From positions 1 to 64,000 of the forward strand of contig JAECQP010000014.1 of NCBI GenBank assembly GCA_015999745.1: DNA of 64,000 nucleotides, in the 5' to 3' direction. Below, in pieces: positions 55,031 to 64,000 of the stretch; position 1 is the stretch's first letter; each line of letters begins with the position of its first letter. This DNA is from Sphingobacteriia bacterium (GTDB lineage Bacteria; Bacteroidota; Bacteroidia; Chitinophagales; Chitinophagaceae). A model generated the notes under the pieces. That model was given only the letters and a program-made list of their open reading frames with translations, searched no databases and was not told where the DNA came from. A program made the position numbers and the translations under genes.

Positions 55031-57776
55031 TGATCATTTTTCCTTTTACGAATATGAATTTTTTCAGCGGTTTGCCATCCATCCATTTCTGAACAAGCAT
55101 ATTGGCCAGTACAGTCTCCTGCACCGATTCCTGACTTGCATCCAGCGGAAGATGGATATTGGTTCTTACTTTACCGTTAATACTTACCGGATATTCCTTG
55201 GAAGACTCTGCAACATAATCTGCATTGAACGCCGGGAAAGTGGCATCCAGTATGGAGCCCGAATGACCCAGCGCCTGCCAGAGTTCTTCGCTGATATGCG
55301 GCGCGTAAGGGGCAAGCAGGATCAGTAATTGCTCCAGGATTTCTTTCTTATTACACTTCAGGTCGCTCAACTCGTTCACACAAATCATAAAGGTACTCAC
55401 CGCGGTATTGAAGCTGTATCGTTCCGTATCATCTTCAATTTTCTTAATAGTGCGGTGCAATACTTTCAGTTCTGCTGCTGTGGCTTTCTCTTCATTCCAC
55501 TGTTTTCCTTTTACTTCATCGTAGAACAAACGCCAGAGTTTTTTCAGGAAACGGTGAACCCCTTCAATCCCTTTGGTATCCCAGGGTTTGCTTTGTTCAA
55601 CGGGGCCCAGGAACATTTCGTACATCCGGAATGTATCTGCGCCGAATTTCTCCACCAATATGTCCGGGTTAACCGTATTGAACTTAGACTTCGACATTTT
55701 CTCCACTTCTGCACCGCAGATGTATTTGCCGTTTTCCAGTACAAACTCCGCATGGGCATGTTCGCCATTGCGCCATTGTTTAAAGGCTTCCAGATCCAGT
55801 TCGTACCCGTCTACAAAATTGACGTCTACATGTATCGGGTGTGTATCGTATTGATCTGTCAGGCCTGCAGAAATGAACAGGTTACTGTTGTTTTTATCGC
55901 GATATACAAAACGGCTGCTTCCCTGGATCATTCCCTGGTTGAGCAGTTTGCGGAAAGGCTCATCAAAACCGATATGCCCCAGATCATAGAGGGCTTTTGT
56001 CCACATCCGGCTATAAAGCAAGTGCCCTACGGCATGCTCTGTACCTCCAATATAAAGGTCTACCTGGTTCCAGTAGTCGCTTACTTTTCTGTCACAGAAA
56101 GTGGAGCTGTTGTGCGGATCCATATAGCGCAGGAAATACCAGCTGCTGCCGGCATAACCGGGCATGGTATTGGTTTCCAGGCTACAATCTGTCCAGGCTT
56201 TGATATTGGCAAGCGGTCCCTCTCCTTCCGGACCGGGGCTGTAACTGTCTACCTCGGGCAACAACAACGGCAGTTCCTGCTCAGAAAGCGGATAGGCAAT
56301 TCCGTCTTTCCATGTGATCGGGAAAGGCTCTCCCCAATAGCGCTGCCTGCTGAATGCAGCATCACGCATTTTATAATTCACTTTCTTTTTACCAATGCCC
56401 ATTGCCGCCAGTTTATCAATCACGATTTCTATGGCATCACGCATGATCACCCCATTCAGGAAATCACTGTTGGTAAGCGGTACATCTTTGGTGGCATTGG
56501 CTTCCGTTCCGTTGTAATGTGCGCCAATGATATTGGTGATCGGAATATTAAAATGATTCGCAAATTTAAAGTCGCGGTCATCACCGCATGGAACAGCCAT
56601 GATGGCGCCGGTTCCGTACCCGGCCAGTACATATTCCGAAATCCAGATCGGAATTTGTTTTCCGTTAAAAGGATTGATGGCATAAGCGCCTGTAAAGCAA
56701 CCGGTGATTTTTTTCTCCGCCTGGCGTTCACGGTCGCTCCTGCTGTTTACATAAGCAATGTACGCTTCCACAGCGGCTTTCTGTTCTGCGGAACTGATTG
56801 GGGCAATCAGCTCATGCTCCGGTGCAACCACCATAAAATCCACTCCAAAAATGGTGTCGGGCCTGGTGGTATATACAGTAAGTTTGCGGTCAGCCTTTCC
56901 TTCAATGGCAAAATCAATTTCCGCACCATAGCTCTTACCAATCCAGTTGGTCTGCATTTCGCGCATAGCTTCGCTGAATTCAATCTGATCGAGCCCGCTG
57001 ATCAGCCGGTCTGCATATTCTGTAATCCGGAGATACCATTGACGGAGCTTCTTCTTTACCACCGGATGCCCCCCGCGTTCACTTACCCCGTTGACCACTT
57101 CATCGTTGGCTAAAACAGTTCCCAGCGCCTCGCACCAGTTCACTTCGCCATGGCCGCAAAACGCCAGCCGGTAATGCATTAAAATATCCTGCTGCTCCTT
57201 TTCGGAGAATTGCTTCCATTCAGCGGCGGTAAATACCAGCTTATCGTTAGCAGGGCATACATACACGGCATTCCCTTCTTTTTCAAAACTGCTGATCAGC
57301 ACATCAATGCTTTCCGCTTTCCGGGTATGCCGGTTAAAGAAAGCGCCGAATAATTGCAGGAAAATCCATTGGGTCCACTTATAGTATCCCGGCTCACAGG
57401 TTCTTACTTCCCGGCTCCAGTCGAAGCAGAACCCGATATTGTCGAGCTGCTTTCTGAAATTTTCTATATTTTGTACCGTACTTACGGCCGGATGAACCCC
57501 ATGCTCTATTGCATATTGCTCGGCAGGCAACCCAAATGCATCATACCCCATCGGGTGTAACACATTGAATCCCCTGAGTCTTTTGAAACGGCTGAAAATA
57601 TCAGAAGCAATATAGCCCAGCGGATGTCCTACGTGTAACCCCGCACCACTTGGATAAGGGAACATGTCCAGCACATAGAATTTAGGTTTATTGCTGTCAT
57701 TGCTTACCTGGTAGGCATTGGTAGATTTCCAGTGCTCCTGCCATTTTTGTTCAATTGATCTGAATTGATAGTCCAT
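55017..57776 (-). CDS. leuS: leucyl-tRNA synthetase
   Basis: LeuRS charges tRNA-Leu. The ATG at 57774-57776 (MDYQFRSIEQKWQEHW) is the family start, 22 codons inside the ORF-track call. The HIGH motif appears as PYPSGAGLHVGHPLGY near residue 45 and KMSKS as KMSKSKFNTVNPD near residue 705. The editing domain (VVAPEH..., VPCGDDRDF) is inserted between. About 919 residues, complete. The antisense strand carries a 594-residue open frame that is only a shadow. Confidence 0.97.
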   Translation of the reverse strand: MDYQFRSIEQKWQEHWKSTNAYQVSNDSNKPKFYVLDMFPYPSGAGLHVGHPLGYIASDIFSRFKRLRGFNVLHPMGYDAFGLPAEQYAIEHGVHPAVSTVQNIENFRKQLDNIGFCFDWSREVRTCEPGYYKWTQWIFLQLFGAFFNRHTRKAESIDVLISSFEKEGNAVYVCPANDKLVFTAAEWKQFSEKEQQDILMHYRLAFCGHGEVNWCEALGTVLANDEVVNGVSERGGHPVVKKKLRQWYLRITEYADRLISGLDQIEFSEAMREMQTNWIGKSYGAEIDFAIEGKADRKLTVYTTRPDTIFGVDFMVVAPEHELIAPISSAEQKAAVEAYIAYVNSRSDRERQAEKKITGCFTGAYAINPFNGKQIPIWISEYVLAGYGTGAIMAVPCGDDRDFKFANHFNIPITNIIGAHYNGTEANATKDVPLTNSDFLNGVIMRDAIEIVIDKLAAMGIGKKKVNYKMRDAAFSRQRYWGEPFPITWKDGIAYPLSEQELPLLLPEVDSYSPGPEGEGPLANIKAWTDCSLETNTMPGYAGSSWYFLRYMDPHNSSTFCDRKVSDYWNQVDLYIGGTEHAVGHLLYSRMWTKALYDLGHIGFDEPFRKLLNQGMIQGSSRFVYRDKNNSNLFISAGLTDQYDTHPIHVDVNFVDGYELDLEAFKQWRNGEHAHAEFVLENGKYICGAEVEKMSKSKFNTVNPDILVEKFGADTFRMYEMFLGPVEQSKPWDTKGIEGVHRFLKKLWRLFYDEVKGKQWNEEKATAAELKVLHRTIKKIEDDTERYSFNTAVSTFMICVNELSDLKCNKKEILEQLLILLAPYAPHISEELWQALGHSGSILDATFPAFNADYVAESSKEYPVSINGKVRTNIHLPLDASQESVQETVLANMLVQKWMDGKPLKKFIFVKGKMINVVI

Positions 57777-57893
57777 GTTAGCGGCCTCCGAAAGAAATTT
57801 ATGTTTGACGGGATGGGTATATTTACATTTCCTTAACGCCATGCTCCGTTGAATCTCCTAATTTCATTGGATAAATAAGCGTTTTAGTGGCTG

Positions 57894-57930
57894 CAAATGT
57901 AAGTCATTAGCCATCAAAACCCTACATTTG
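57894..57930. promoter_or_regulatory. divergent -7 boxes for leuS and ftsX
   Basis: TACATTTG occurs on the minus strand at 57901-57894 (towards leuS) and on the plus strand at 57923-57930 (towards ftsX). Both match TAnnTTTG exactly and form an inverted pair 21 bp apart. Matching -33 TTTG boxes at 19 bp were not found, so spacing support is lacking. Confidence 0.45.
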
Positions 57931-57993
57931 TGAACAGGCCGGCGTCAATTGACCATTGCTCCCCCGGTCAGACCTATAAACAGTAATCAACTC

Positions 57994-58869
57994 ATGGCGG
58001 GAACAGGAAAATCTACATTGAAAAGAAGTAAGCCCAATTATATTTATACCATCGTGGGAGTTTCCCTGGTATTGCTGATCATGGGCATTATGGGCTGGTT
58101 CTTCCTGAATCTTAATTCGGTGGGGAACGCCTTTAAGGAAGACATTCGGCTTAGCGCCTACCTCCGTACCCTCAACAAGGACACCATTGGCCAGATTCAA
58201 CAATTTATTGCCTCCAAGCCATATGCAAAAGACGTTGTATATGTAGATAAAAACAATGCACAGCAAATCTGGAACAAGGAAAACAACGAAGACTGGGCGA
58301 AAATTCTGGATGTAAACCCGCTTCCGGAGAGTATTGATTTTTACGCCAGGGCCGAATATGTAAATAAAGACAGCCTGGTAAAGATTTCCGGCGACCTTAT
58401 GGCCGCCTATGGAAACCAGATCACGGATCTGCAATATCCCCAGACCCTGGTGAACAACCTTAATGAAAGGGCGTCCAAAATAGGGCTGATCTTTCTGGTG
58501 GTAGCCATTATTCTCAGCCTCATTGTAATATTCAGCATTGATAACACCATCCGCCTGGCCATGTTCAGCAACCGTTTCCTGATTAAAACCATGCAAATGG
58601 TGGGGGCTACCAGGGGGTTTATTGCCAAACCGCTGAATATCCGGGCGCTCATCAACGGGTTAATCAGTTCGGCCATTGCAATTGTGCTGCTCTTTACACT
58701 GATCGGCTGGGCCGAAAGCCAGTTCCCGCAGTTAAAAGCCATCCGGAACCTGGAGCACACCCTCCTCCTCTTCGGCGGACTGATTGTGCTGGGTGTCGGC
58801 ATTTCCGTACTGAGTACCTACCGGAGCGTATTGAAATACCTCAAAATGAAACTGGACGAGCTATATTAA
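57994..58869 (+). CDS. ftsX: cell division permease-like protein FtsX
   Basis: FtsX pairs with the ATPase FtsE to control peptidoglycan hydrolases at the septum. The ATG at 57994 (MAGTGKSTLKRSK) precedes a basic stretch and a first membrane helix at about 22-45, a periplasmic loop (FKEDIRLSAYLRTLN), then three helices near 165-275, with QMVGATRGFI, typical of FtsX. Length about 291. ftsE is not adjacent, which is usual in Bacteroidota. The ORF-track start adds 15 unlikely codons. Confidence 0.9.
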   Translation: MAGTGKSTLKRSKPNYIYTIVGVSLVLLIMGIMGWFFLNLNSVGNAFKEDIRLSAYLRTLNKDTIGQIQQFIASKPYAKDVVYVDKNNAQQIWNKENNEDWAKILDVNPLPESIDFYARAEYVNKDSLVKISGDLMAAYGNQITDLQYPQTLVNNLNERASKIGLIFLVVAIILSLIVIFSIDNTIRLAMFSNRFLIKTMQMVGATRGFIAKPLNIRALINGLISSAIAIVLLFTLIGWAESQFPQLKAIRNLEHTLLLFGGLIVLGVGISVLSTYRSVLKYLKMKLDELY

Positions 58870-58911
58870 TCTTTATCATATCCAATCATTCAATCTGTAA
58901 ACGAAACTATA

Positions 58912-59160
58912 ATGAGCAACGAAACCAATAAAGACACTTCTCTTTTTGCAAAAGAAAATTATACCTGGATGATCATTGGCGCCGTAATTATTGCGTTAGG
59001 CATGGTACTGATGAGCGGTGGTAAAAGTGCGGACCCCAATGTTTTTGACACCAATGAAGTATATGGCACTGTTCGCATCACTGTTGCACCTGCCCTGATT
59101 GTCTTGGGCTTACTGGTAGAAGTGTATGCCATTTTCAAAAAAAGCAGGAAAACAGCCTGA
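58912..59160 (+). CDS. DUF3098 small membrane protein
   Basis: The 82-residue protein has two membrane helices (YTWMIIGAVIIALGMVLMSG and TVAPALIVLGLLVEVYAIF) joined by GKSADPNVFDTNEVYG, the conserved loop of DUF3098. It follows ftsX by 42 bp and is usually found there in Bacteroidota. Function is unknown. Confidence 0.85.
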   Translation: MSNETNKDTSLFAKENYTWMIIGAVIIALGMVLMSGGKSADPNVFDTNEVYGTVRITVAPALIVLGLLVEVYAIFKKSRKTA

Positions 59161-59195
59161 TTCCGGGCAGCAACACCTTAATACGATATCTGGAG

Positions 59196-59223
59196 AAGCG
59201 GCACTAAAAGACCGCTTTTTTTT
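59196..59223 (+). terminator. rho-independent terminator after the DUF3098 gene
   Basis: AAGCGG (59196-59201) pairs with CCGCTT (59212-59217), followed by a run of Ts. It separates the ftsX-DUF3098 unit from uppP. Confidence 0.75.
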
Positions 59224-59287
59224 GTTCCGGGCATTCCGCTATAACCTTTATATTTAATTCCGAATTGTTCTTAATCCAATCACAGAC

Positions 59288-60085
59288 ATGACTATTTTTG
59301 AAGCCATTGTTATTGCTATTATTGAAGGAATCACCGAGTTTCTCCCTATCTCTTCCACAGGACATATGATCATTGCCAGTTCATTCATGGGAATTGCCAA
59401 AGATGATTTCACCAAACTGTTTGAAATTGCCATTCAGTTGGGAGCGATCCTTTCTGTAATAGTGCTGTACTTTAAAAAGTTCTTTCCGTTGAATCACTGG
59501 AAGTTTTATGTAAAGCTGTTGATTGCGGTTGTACCTGCGCTGGTGCTTGGATATATTTTCGATGACAAGATTGATGCACTACTGGAAAGCCCCTTAACTG
59601 TTTCCATCACCATGTTAGTGGGTGGCTTTATCCTGATCTTTATCGATTCCCTGTTTAAAACGCATACCATCGAAAAAGAAGAAGACATTAGTTATACCAG
59701 GGCCTTTGTAATTGGTATCTGGCAGTGTATTGCCATGATTCCGGGTATCAGCAGAAGCGCCTCCAGCATTATCGGAGGTATGCAGCAGAAACTAACCAGG
59801 AGCCTTGCCGCTGAATTCTCTTTTTTTCTTGCAGTACCTACCATGGCTGCTGCAACCGGTTATAAATTACTCAAAGCATTCAAAGAAACCCCTGAACTCT
59901 TAACTACCAAAAGCAACCTGGTACTGCTGGGCGTTGGCAATGTAGTGGCATTCATTGTTGCCATGCTGGCTATCCGCTTCTTTATCGGCTTTTTACAAAA
60001 GCACGGATTCCGCTTTTTTGGCTGGTACAGAGTGGTGGTGGGGCTGATCCTGCTCACACTGATTTATACCGGACATTTAAAGTAA
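59288..60085 (+). CDS. uppP: undecaprenyl-diphosphate phosphatase
   Basis: UppP (BacA) recycles the lipid carrier for peptidoglycan synthesis. The 265 residues carry IEGITEFLPISSTGHMII with the conserved Glu and Ser, and MIPGISRSASSIIGGM with the catalytic Arg region, and about eight membrane helices. Length and motifs are complete. The MFS gene follows after 9 bp. Confidence 0.95.
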   Translation: MTIFEAIVIAIIEGITEFLPISSTGHMIIASSFMGIAKDDFTKLFEIAIQLGAILSVIVLYFKKFFPLNHWKFYVKLLIAVVPALVLGYIFDDKIDALLESPLTVSITMLVGGFILIFIDSLFKTHTIEKEEDISYTRAFVIGIWQCIAMIPGISRSASSIIGGMQQKLTRSLAAEFSFFLAVPTMAAATGYKLLKAFKETPELLTTKSNLVLLGVGNVVAFIVAMLAIRFFIGFLQKHGFRFFGWYRVVVGLILLTLIYTGHLK

Positions 60086-60094
60086 ATTCCTCCA

Positions 60095-61414
60095 ATGAAA
60101 ACCGCCAGCAAAAAAGTCATTAACGGATGGGCCATGTACGACTGGGCTAACAGCGCTTACAACCTGGTCATTACATCCACTATCTTCCCGGCCTATTACG
60201 AAGCCGTTACCGGAGACGGGGACGAAAATACCCCCGTAGATACTGTTATACTTTTTGGAAGGTCGTTTGTAAATACATCCCTGTACAATTATGCACTGTC
60301 GGTTGCCTTTATCCTGGTGGCCCTCAGCTCTCCTATTCTTTCTTCCATTGCAGACTACAAGGGCAACAAGAAAAAGTTCCTGTTTTTCTTCTGCACCATA
60401 GGAAGCCTCGCCTGCTCTTCCATGTACTTTTTCGATAAGCATAATCTGCTGTTTGGGTTGCTCTGCCTGGTATTCGCCTGCATCGGATTCTGGAACAGCC
60501 TTGTGTTTTACAATTCATTTCTCCCCGAAATTGCCGCACCCGAAGACCGGGACCGGGTCAGCGCCAAAGGATATGCCATGGGCTATACCGGCAGTATGAT
60601 TTTACAGATCATCTGTTTTGTGTTTGTGCTGTCCCCGGACAGTTTTGGCATTACGGTAGGTAAAGCCTCCCAGATTTCTTTCCTGCTGGTAGGAATCTGG
60701 TGGTGGGGATTTGGACAGTTTGCCCTGAGAAGACTGCCCAATAGTATCCCAATCGGAAACGACAACAACACCAATATTTTCACCAAGGGATACAAGGAAC
60801 TCAATAAGGTCTGGCAACAGGTAAAACATATGCCGGTACTGAAAAGGTTTCTGTTTGCTTTTTTCTTTTACAATATGGGCGTGCAAACCGTTATGCTGGT
60901 GGCAACGCTCTATGGAAAAAGCGAACTGAACATTCCTACCACCAACCTGATCATCGCCATCCTGATCATTCAACTGATTGCCATTCCGGGGGCATATGCC
61001 ATTGCATTGCTTTCCAGGAAACAGGGCAATTTCAGGGCGCTGATGCTAACCGTATCGGTATGGATTATACTTTGTGTGATCGGCTATTACCTGCCCAGGA
61101 ACGGAATTTTTCCTTTTTACGGACTGGCGGCGCTGGTTGGTTTTGTAATGGGCGGAATACAAGCGCTGAGCCGAAGCACCTATGCCAAACTGATGCCTGA
61201 AACAAGGGATACTACTTCTTTCTTCAGCTTCTACGATGTAACAGAAAAAATTTCTATTGTAATAGGTATGTTCTGCTTTGGCTATATCAACGAATTCACT
61301 GGCTCTCAGCGAAACGCAGTACTGGCGCTGGTGGTATTTTTTATACTGGGCCTGATCATATTGTATACCGCTGCTGTTCTTCAAAAAAAGATCTACAAAC
61401 ATGAAACTTTATAG
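60095..61414 (+). CDS. MFS transporter, UMF1/Atg22-like
   Basis: The 439-residue protein has about twelve membrane helices and starts with VINGWAMYDWANSAYNLVI, the signature of the UMF1 (Atg22-like) major facilitator group; SAKGYAMGYTGSM and QALSRSTYAKLMPE are also characteristic. The substrate is unknown in bacteria. It lies 9 bp after uppP and its last 14 bp overlap the start of the MBL hydrolase gene. Confidence 0.88.
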   Translation: MKTASKKVINGWAMYDWANSAYNLVITSTIFPAYYEAVTGDGDENTPVDTVILFGRSFVNTSLYNYALSVAFILVALSSPILSSIADYKGNKKKFLFFFCTIGSLACSSMYFFDKHNLLFGLLCLVFACIGFWNSLVFYNSFLPEIAAPEDRDRVSAKGYAMGYTGSMILQIICFVFVLSPDSFGITVGKASQISFLLVGIWWWGFGQFALRRLPNSIPIGNDNNTNIFTKGYKELNKVWQQVKHMPVLKRFLFAFFFYNMGVQTVMLVATLYGKSELNIPTTNLIIAILIIQLIAIPGAYAIALLSRKQGNFRALMLTVSVWIILCVIGYYLPRNGIFPFYGLAALVGFVMGGIQALSRSTYAKLMPETRDTTSFFSFYDVTEKISIVIGMFCFGYINEFTGSQRNAVLALVVFFILGLIILYTAAVLQKKIYKHETL

Positions 61415-62270
61415 CATCAATACCGGCTATTTTAAACTGGATGGCGGCGCCATGTTCGGCGTGGTTCCCAAAAGCCTCTGGAATAAACTCAACCCCGCAG
61501 ATGAAAACAATCTCTGCAACTGGGCATTAAGAAGCCTGCTGATCCAAACCAACGACCGGCTGATCCTGGTAGATACGGGTATGGGTAATAAACAGGATGC
61601 CAAATTTTTCGGGCACTATTACCTGAATGGAAACGACACCCTCGATGGTTCGCTGGCCGCGCATGGCTTCAGCAGGAATGATATCACCGATGTATTTCAT
61701 ACCCACCTCCATTTTGATCATTGCGGAGGAACCATTGAAAGAGTGGGCGATCAGCTTGTTCCGGCCTTCCCCAATGCAAATTTCTGGAGCAACGCCAAAC
61801 ATTGGGAATGGGCCACCCGCCCCAACGACAGGGAAAAAGCTTCCTTTTTAAAAGAAAATATTATACCCATACAGGAGAGCGGCCGTTTAAAAATGGCAGG
61901 CACACCTCCTGCTGATTTTGACAGCAACAACTTACTGGGTTCCACCGATTTTGCCGACGGAATCCGCATCCGGTTTGTAAATGGTCATACCGGCGAAATG
62001 ATGTTGCCACAGATTTCCTACAAAGGAAGAACCATTGTATATATGGCCGATCTCCTTCCCTCTGTTGCGCATATTCCCCTGCCCTATATTATGGGGTATG
62101 ACATGTTTCCGCTGACCACACTGAAAGAAAAAAAATCTTTCCTGCAGGAAGCTGCCGAAAACGATTATGTTTTGTTTTTTGAACACGACCCGGTAAATGA
62201 ATGCTGTACGGTTCAGCAAACAGAAAAGGGTATCCGGGTGAAAGATACCTTTCAACTGAACGCCCTTTAA
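61401..62270 (+). CDS. MBL-fold metallo-hydrolase
   Basis: The 289-residue protein has the metallo-beta-lactamase motif FHTHLHFDHCGG near residue 95, an earlier LVDTGMG, a metal His in FVNGHTGEMM, an Asp in YMADLLPS, and a final FFEHDPVNE. This resembles quorum-quenching lactonase-like or general hydrolases; the substrate is not determined. It overlaps the MFS gene by 14 bp and ends 10 bp from the convergent DUF3108 gene. Confidence 0.87.
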   Translation: MKLYSINTGYFKLDGGAMFGVVPKSLWNKLNPADENNLCNWALRSLLIQTNDRLILVDTGMGNKQDAKFFGHYYLNGNDTLDGSLAAHGFSRNDITDVFHTHLHFDHCGGTIERVGDQLVPAFPNANFWSNAKHWEWATRPNDREKASFLKENIIPIQESGRLKMAGTPPADFDSNNLLGSTDFADGIRIRFVNGHTGEMMLPQISYKGRTIVYMADLLPSVAHIPLPYIMGYDMFPLTTLKEKKSFLQEAAENDYVLFFEHDPVNECCTVQQTEKGIRVKDTFQLNAL

Positions 62271-62280
62271 AGCAATCCGG

Positions 62281-63072
62281 CTAACGGAAAGAAATCAGCG
62301 AGCTCATGGGATAACGGAGATTCTTGTATCCCATCATATCCACTTTAATACTGCCAATCACGATCGGGCTTTCTATACGAAGCGGAACATGGTTGGCATC
62401 ATCGGTAACCCACACGGTCATTTTTTCGCCACCGGAAAAAATGGTTCCCTTTACCAGCAGTGGTTTGAACTTAATGGCCCTGAATTTTCCATACTTGGTT
62501 TTGATTTCCTCCTTACCCAGGTACTTGATATAGAGATTGTATATTTCATTATCGAGAAACATGGTAAAAGGGATCTTATCATCCATTTTGTATTTGGAAA
62601 AATCGATATTCCTAGCATAGTAAATAGAGCTTAACACATCCTGCACACAGGCAGGAACTTTTACAACACCCTTGGTTGTGATGGCGATATGCTGATCCTT
62701 ATTGAAGGTTACATTCTCATTGATCTTGTATCCTCCTTCCTCCACGTTCCTTAAAAATTTAAGGGGTTGCAACGTGTTGGTATCTATAAAGGTTTCATAC
62801 TTATCCCGCACTTTAAAAATCCAGTCGTAGCTGCTGTTGGATGTCCCTACCCCCGTTACATGATAAACCGGCTTATGCCCCAGCTTTTCCACTCCAACCG
62901 AAAAATTGGCCGTACCTGCATTTACATACAGGCCTATCACAGAATAGAAAACATTATAGCTTACGCTTTCGCCTTCCTGGAAAGCGGAGTTCCGGAGACC
63001 ACAAAAATCATCCCCTGCAGAAAGAGAAATGGTTCCCGGCAAAATCAGTAACAGCAGTAATAATTTTTTCAC
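62281..63072 (-). CDS. DUF3108 domain protein, exported
   Basis: A signal peptide (MKKLLLLLLILPGTISLSAG) precedes an all-beta region with SVSYNVFYSVIGLYVNAGTA, VRDKYETFIDTNTLQPLKF, YNLYIKYLGKEEIKTKYGKF and VWVTDDANHVPLRIE, the pattern of DUF3108. Family function is unknown; it is periplasmic or outer-membrane linked. It lies 7 bp downstream of the flippase-like gene on the same strand. Confidence 0.85.
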   Translation of the reverse strand: MKKLLLLLLILPGTISLSAGDDFCGLRNSAFQEGESVSYNVFYSVIGLYVNAGTANFSVGVEKLGHKPVYHVTGVGTSNSSYDWIFKVRDKYETFIDTNTLQPLKFLRNVEEGGYKINENVTFNKDQHIAITTKGVVKVPACVQDVLSSIYYARNIDFSKYKMDDKIPFTMFLDNEIYNLYIKYLGKEEIKTKYGKFRAIKFKPLLVKGTIFSGGEKMTVWVTDDANHVPLRIESPIVIGSIKVDMMGYKNLRYPMSSLISFR

Positions 63073-63079
63073 TGTTTGA

Positions 63080-64000
63080 TCATTTATTGTTTCTGAATAT
63101 TCTCACACCCAATATAAACAAACTACCTGCAATAGCAGGCAGGATTAAGTTAATTAACCAGATTCCCGCAGCGGTTGCAATGATGCCTACCGAATTACTG
63201 CTCACCACCCCAAACAATAAGAGGCTTACCTTTCCCCTGAATCCCAGTTCTGCCAGTGCAATGGTAGGAACAATGGCCAGCACCAGAAACATAACGCCAA
63301 CCAGGGCGGCTGCATCCAGCCAGTTCACCTGCACATGAAACATATCCAGCAATAAAACATACTGCACAATAAATACCAGATAGCGCTCAAAAGAGAGCAG
63401 GAGAATCCGGGTCAGTTCCTTCCAGTGGAAGTCTTCCAGTTTCTCCACAAAAAAACGGTTTTTGGCTACAAGGGGAATTTTTTCCAGCAGTTCTATCAAT
63501 CCTGCCAGTCTGAAATAAGCAAGGGTAAACAGGATGATACCGATTGCAATGACATAGATCAATCCGTCGAGCCAGAATGCAGACAGGCCCTGCAATTGCT
63601 GTGGCCCTTCCAGGATATGCATTCGCATATACCAGAGCGAAACTGCTCCCATCATAAAGGTGACAATGATCTGGGCCATACTTCCCACAAAGGAGAGCAC
63701 TACTCCCCGGATCCGGTTTCCGTCTTCCAGAAAAGCGGCCCTTCCGGCAGATTCTCCGATCCGGTTGACTGTATTAAATCCCAGTGCCTGACCGGCCAGG
63801 ATTGCCCGAAACGCACTCATAAAGGAAATGGATTCAATGCCCTTTACCTGCAACTGCCATTTTCTGGCCTCAATGCCCCAGTTCACCAGCATCAGCCCGA
63901 TCACTGTGTATAATTTCCAGCTACCCTGTTCATAAAACGCAGCAAGGATCATATTCCAGGATTGCTGCACATCGGCCTGGTGTTCTATCTGATGATAGAT
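63080..64000 (-). CDS. lysylphosphatidylglycerol synthase TM-region/YbhN-like membrane protein, partial
   Basis: The ORF track begins at a GTG (63968-63970), but the frame stays open to the window edge and reads YHQIEHQADVQQSW, which looks like family sequence, so the true start lies beyond position 64000. Visible features are LMLVNWGIEARKWQL, FRAILAGQALGFNTVNRIGE and LALAELGFRGKVSLLLFG, and six or more membrane helices, as in the UPF0104/YbhN (flippase-like) family. The substrate is unknown. The gene precedes the DUF3108 gene by 7 bp. Confidence 0.85.
   Translation of the reverse strand: MYHQIEHQADVQQSWNMILAAFYEQGSWKLYTVIGLMLVNWGIEARKWQLQVKGIESISFMSAFRAILAGQALGFNTVNRIGESAGRAAFLEDGNRIRGVVLSFVGSMAQIIVTFMMGAVSLWYMRMHILEGPQQLQGLSAFWLDGLIYVIAIGIILFTLAYFRLAGLIELLEKIPLVAKNRFFVEKLEDFHWKELTRILLLSFERYLVFIVQYVLLLDMFHVQVNWLDAAALVGVMFLVLAIVPTIALAELGFRGKVSLLLFGVVSSNSVGIIATAAGIWLINLILPAIAGSLFILGVRIFRNNK

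Noticed and set aside
55329-57113. 594-residue open frame on the plus strand
   Set aside because: It is fully antisense to leuS, which has all expected motifs. The composition is atypical and it has no recognisable domain.

Overview
The window looks like a chromosomal segment of a Bacteroidota bacterium, most likely Chitinophagaceae or a close relative. This rests on a fused LpxC-FabZ, a PorX-type regulator (receiver plus PglZ), a split KdpD, TPR-containing sensor kinases, two adjacent ClpP genes followed by ClpX, and promoters of the Bacteroidota form TTTG-N19-TAnnTTTG. All of this is read from the sequence and from family knowledge; no database search was possible.

Layout. (1) Positions 1 to about 3240 are the end of an integrated element. 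It holds a minus-strand run of three genes: an AAA+ ATPase with a nuclease-like C-terminus, a coiled-coil/winged-helix protein, and a partial hypothetical cut by the window edge. Two tandem palindromic repeats lie upstream of the ATPase, followed by a decayed MNT nucleotidyltransferase and the 3' part of a tRNA-Leu(UAG) gene starting exactly at the anticodon. That fragment, followed by what looks like the native tRNA terminator, is read as the attachment site closing the island. (2) 3334-13162 is a full potassium-uptake locus on the minus strand: an NtrC-type sigma-54 activator, kdpF, kdpA, kdpB, kdpC, a porin, a stand-alone KdpD sensor domain and a separate PAS histidine kinase. A -24/-12-like sequence lies upstream of kdpF, inside a perfect 11-bp inverted repeat. 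(3) 13259-17394 holds a cardiolipin synthase-like protein, a CHAD protein, a short PolX-type polymerase without a PHP domain, and a YdjM-type membrane protein. (4) 17681-23780 is protein quality control: trigger factor, a patatin-like lipase, clpP, clpP, clpX and a small protein. (5) 23789-28926 holds a TPR histidine kinase, an acyl-CoA dehydrogenase with a clear promoter and a 26-bp palindromic operator, a ComEA-like protein, an MBL hydrolase and a small conserved protein.

(6) 28977-36960 has porX divergent from an envelope operon: HD hydrolase, lpxD, lpxC/fabZ, lpxA, an orphan ABC ATPase and an alkaline-phosphatase-fold phosphodiesterase. (7) 36966-47966 holds alanine dehydrogenase, tsaE, a copper-type P-ATPase, recQ, a HerA-like ATPase (DUF853), a di-haem peroxidase, an OmpR-type regulator, ruvB and a Rossmann oxidoreductase. 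(8) 47967-48307 is a broken M23 peptidase gene whose catalytic core is deleted. (9) 48350-57776 holds a tricorn-like protease, a DPP IV-type peptidase, an Omp85-type barrel and leuS. (10) 57994-64000 holds ftsX, a DUF3098 protein, uppP, an MFS transporter, an MBL hydrolase, a DUF3108 protein and a partial flippase-like membrane protein.

Most of the window is ordinary backbone. The accessory part is the island tail at the left. The most unusual regulation is the sigma-54-type control inferred for kdp. No CRISPR array, rRNA, intact tRNA, insertion sequence or replication origin was seen. No stretch longer than 300 bases lacks a gene.
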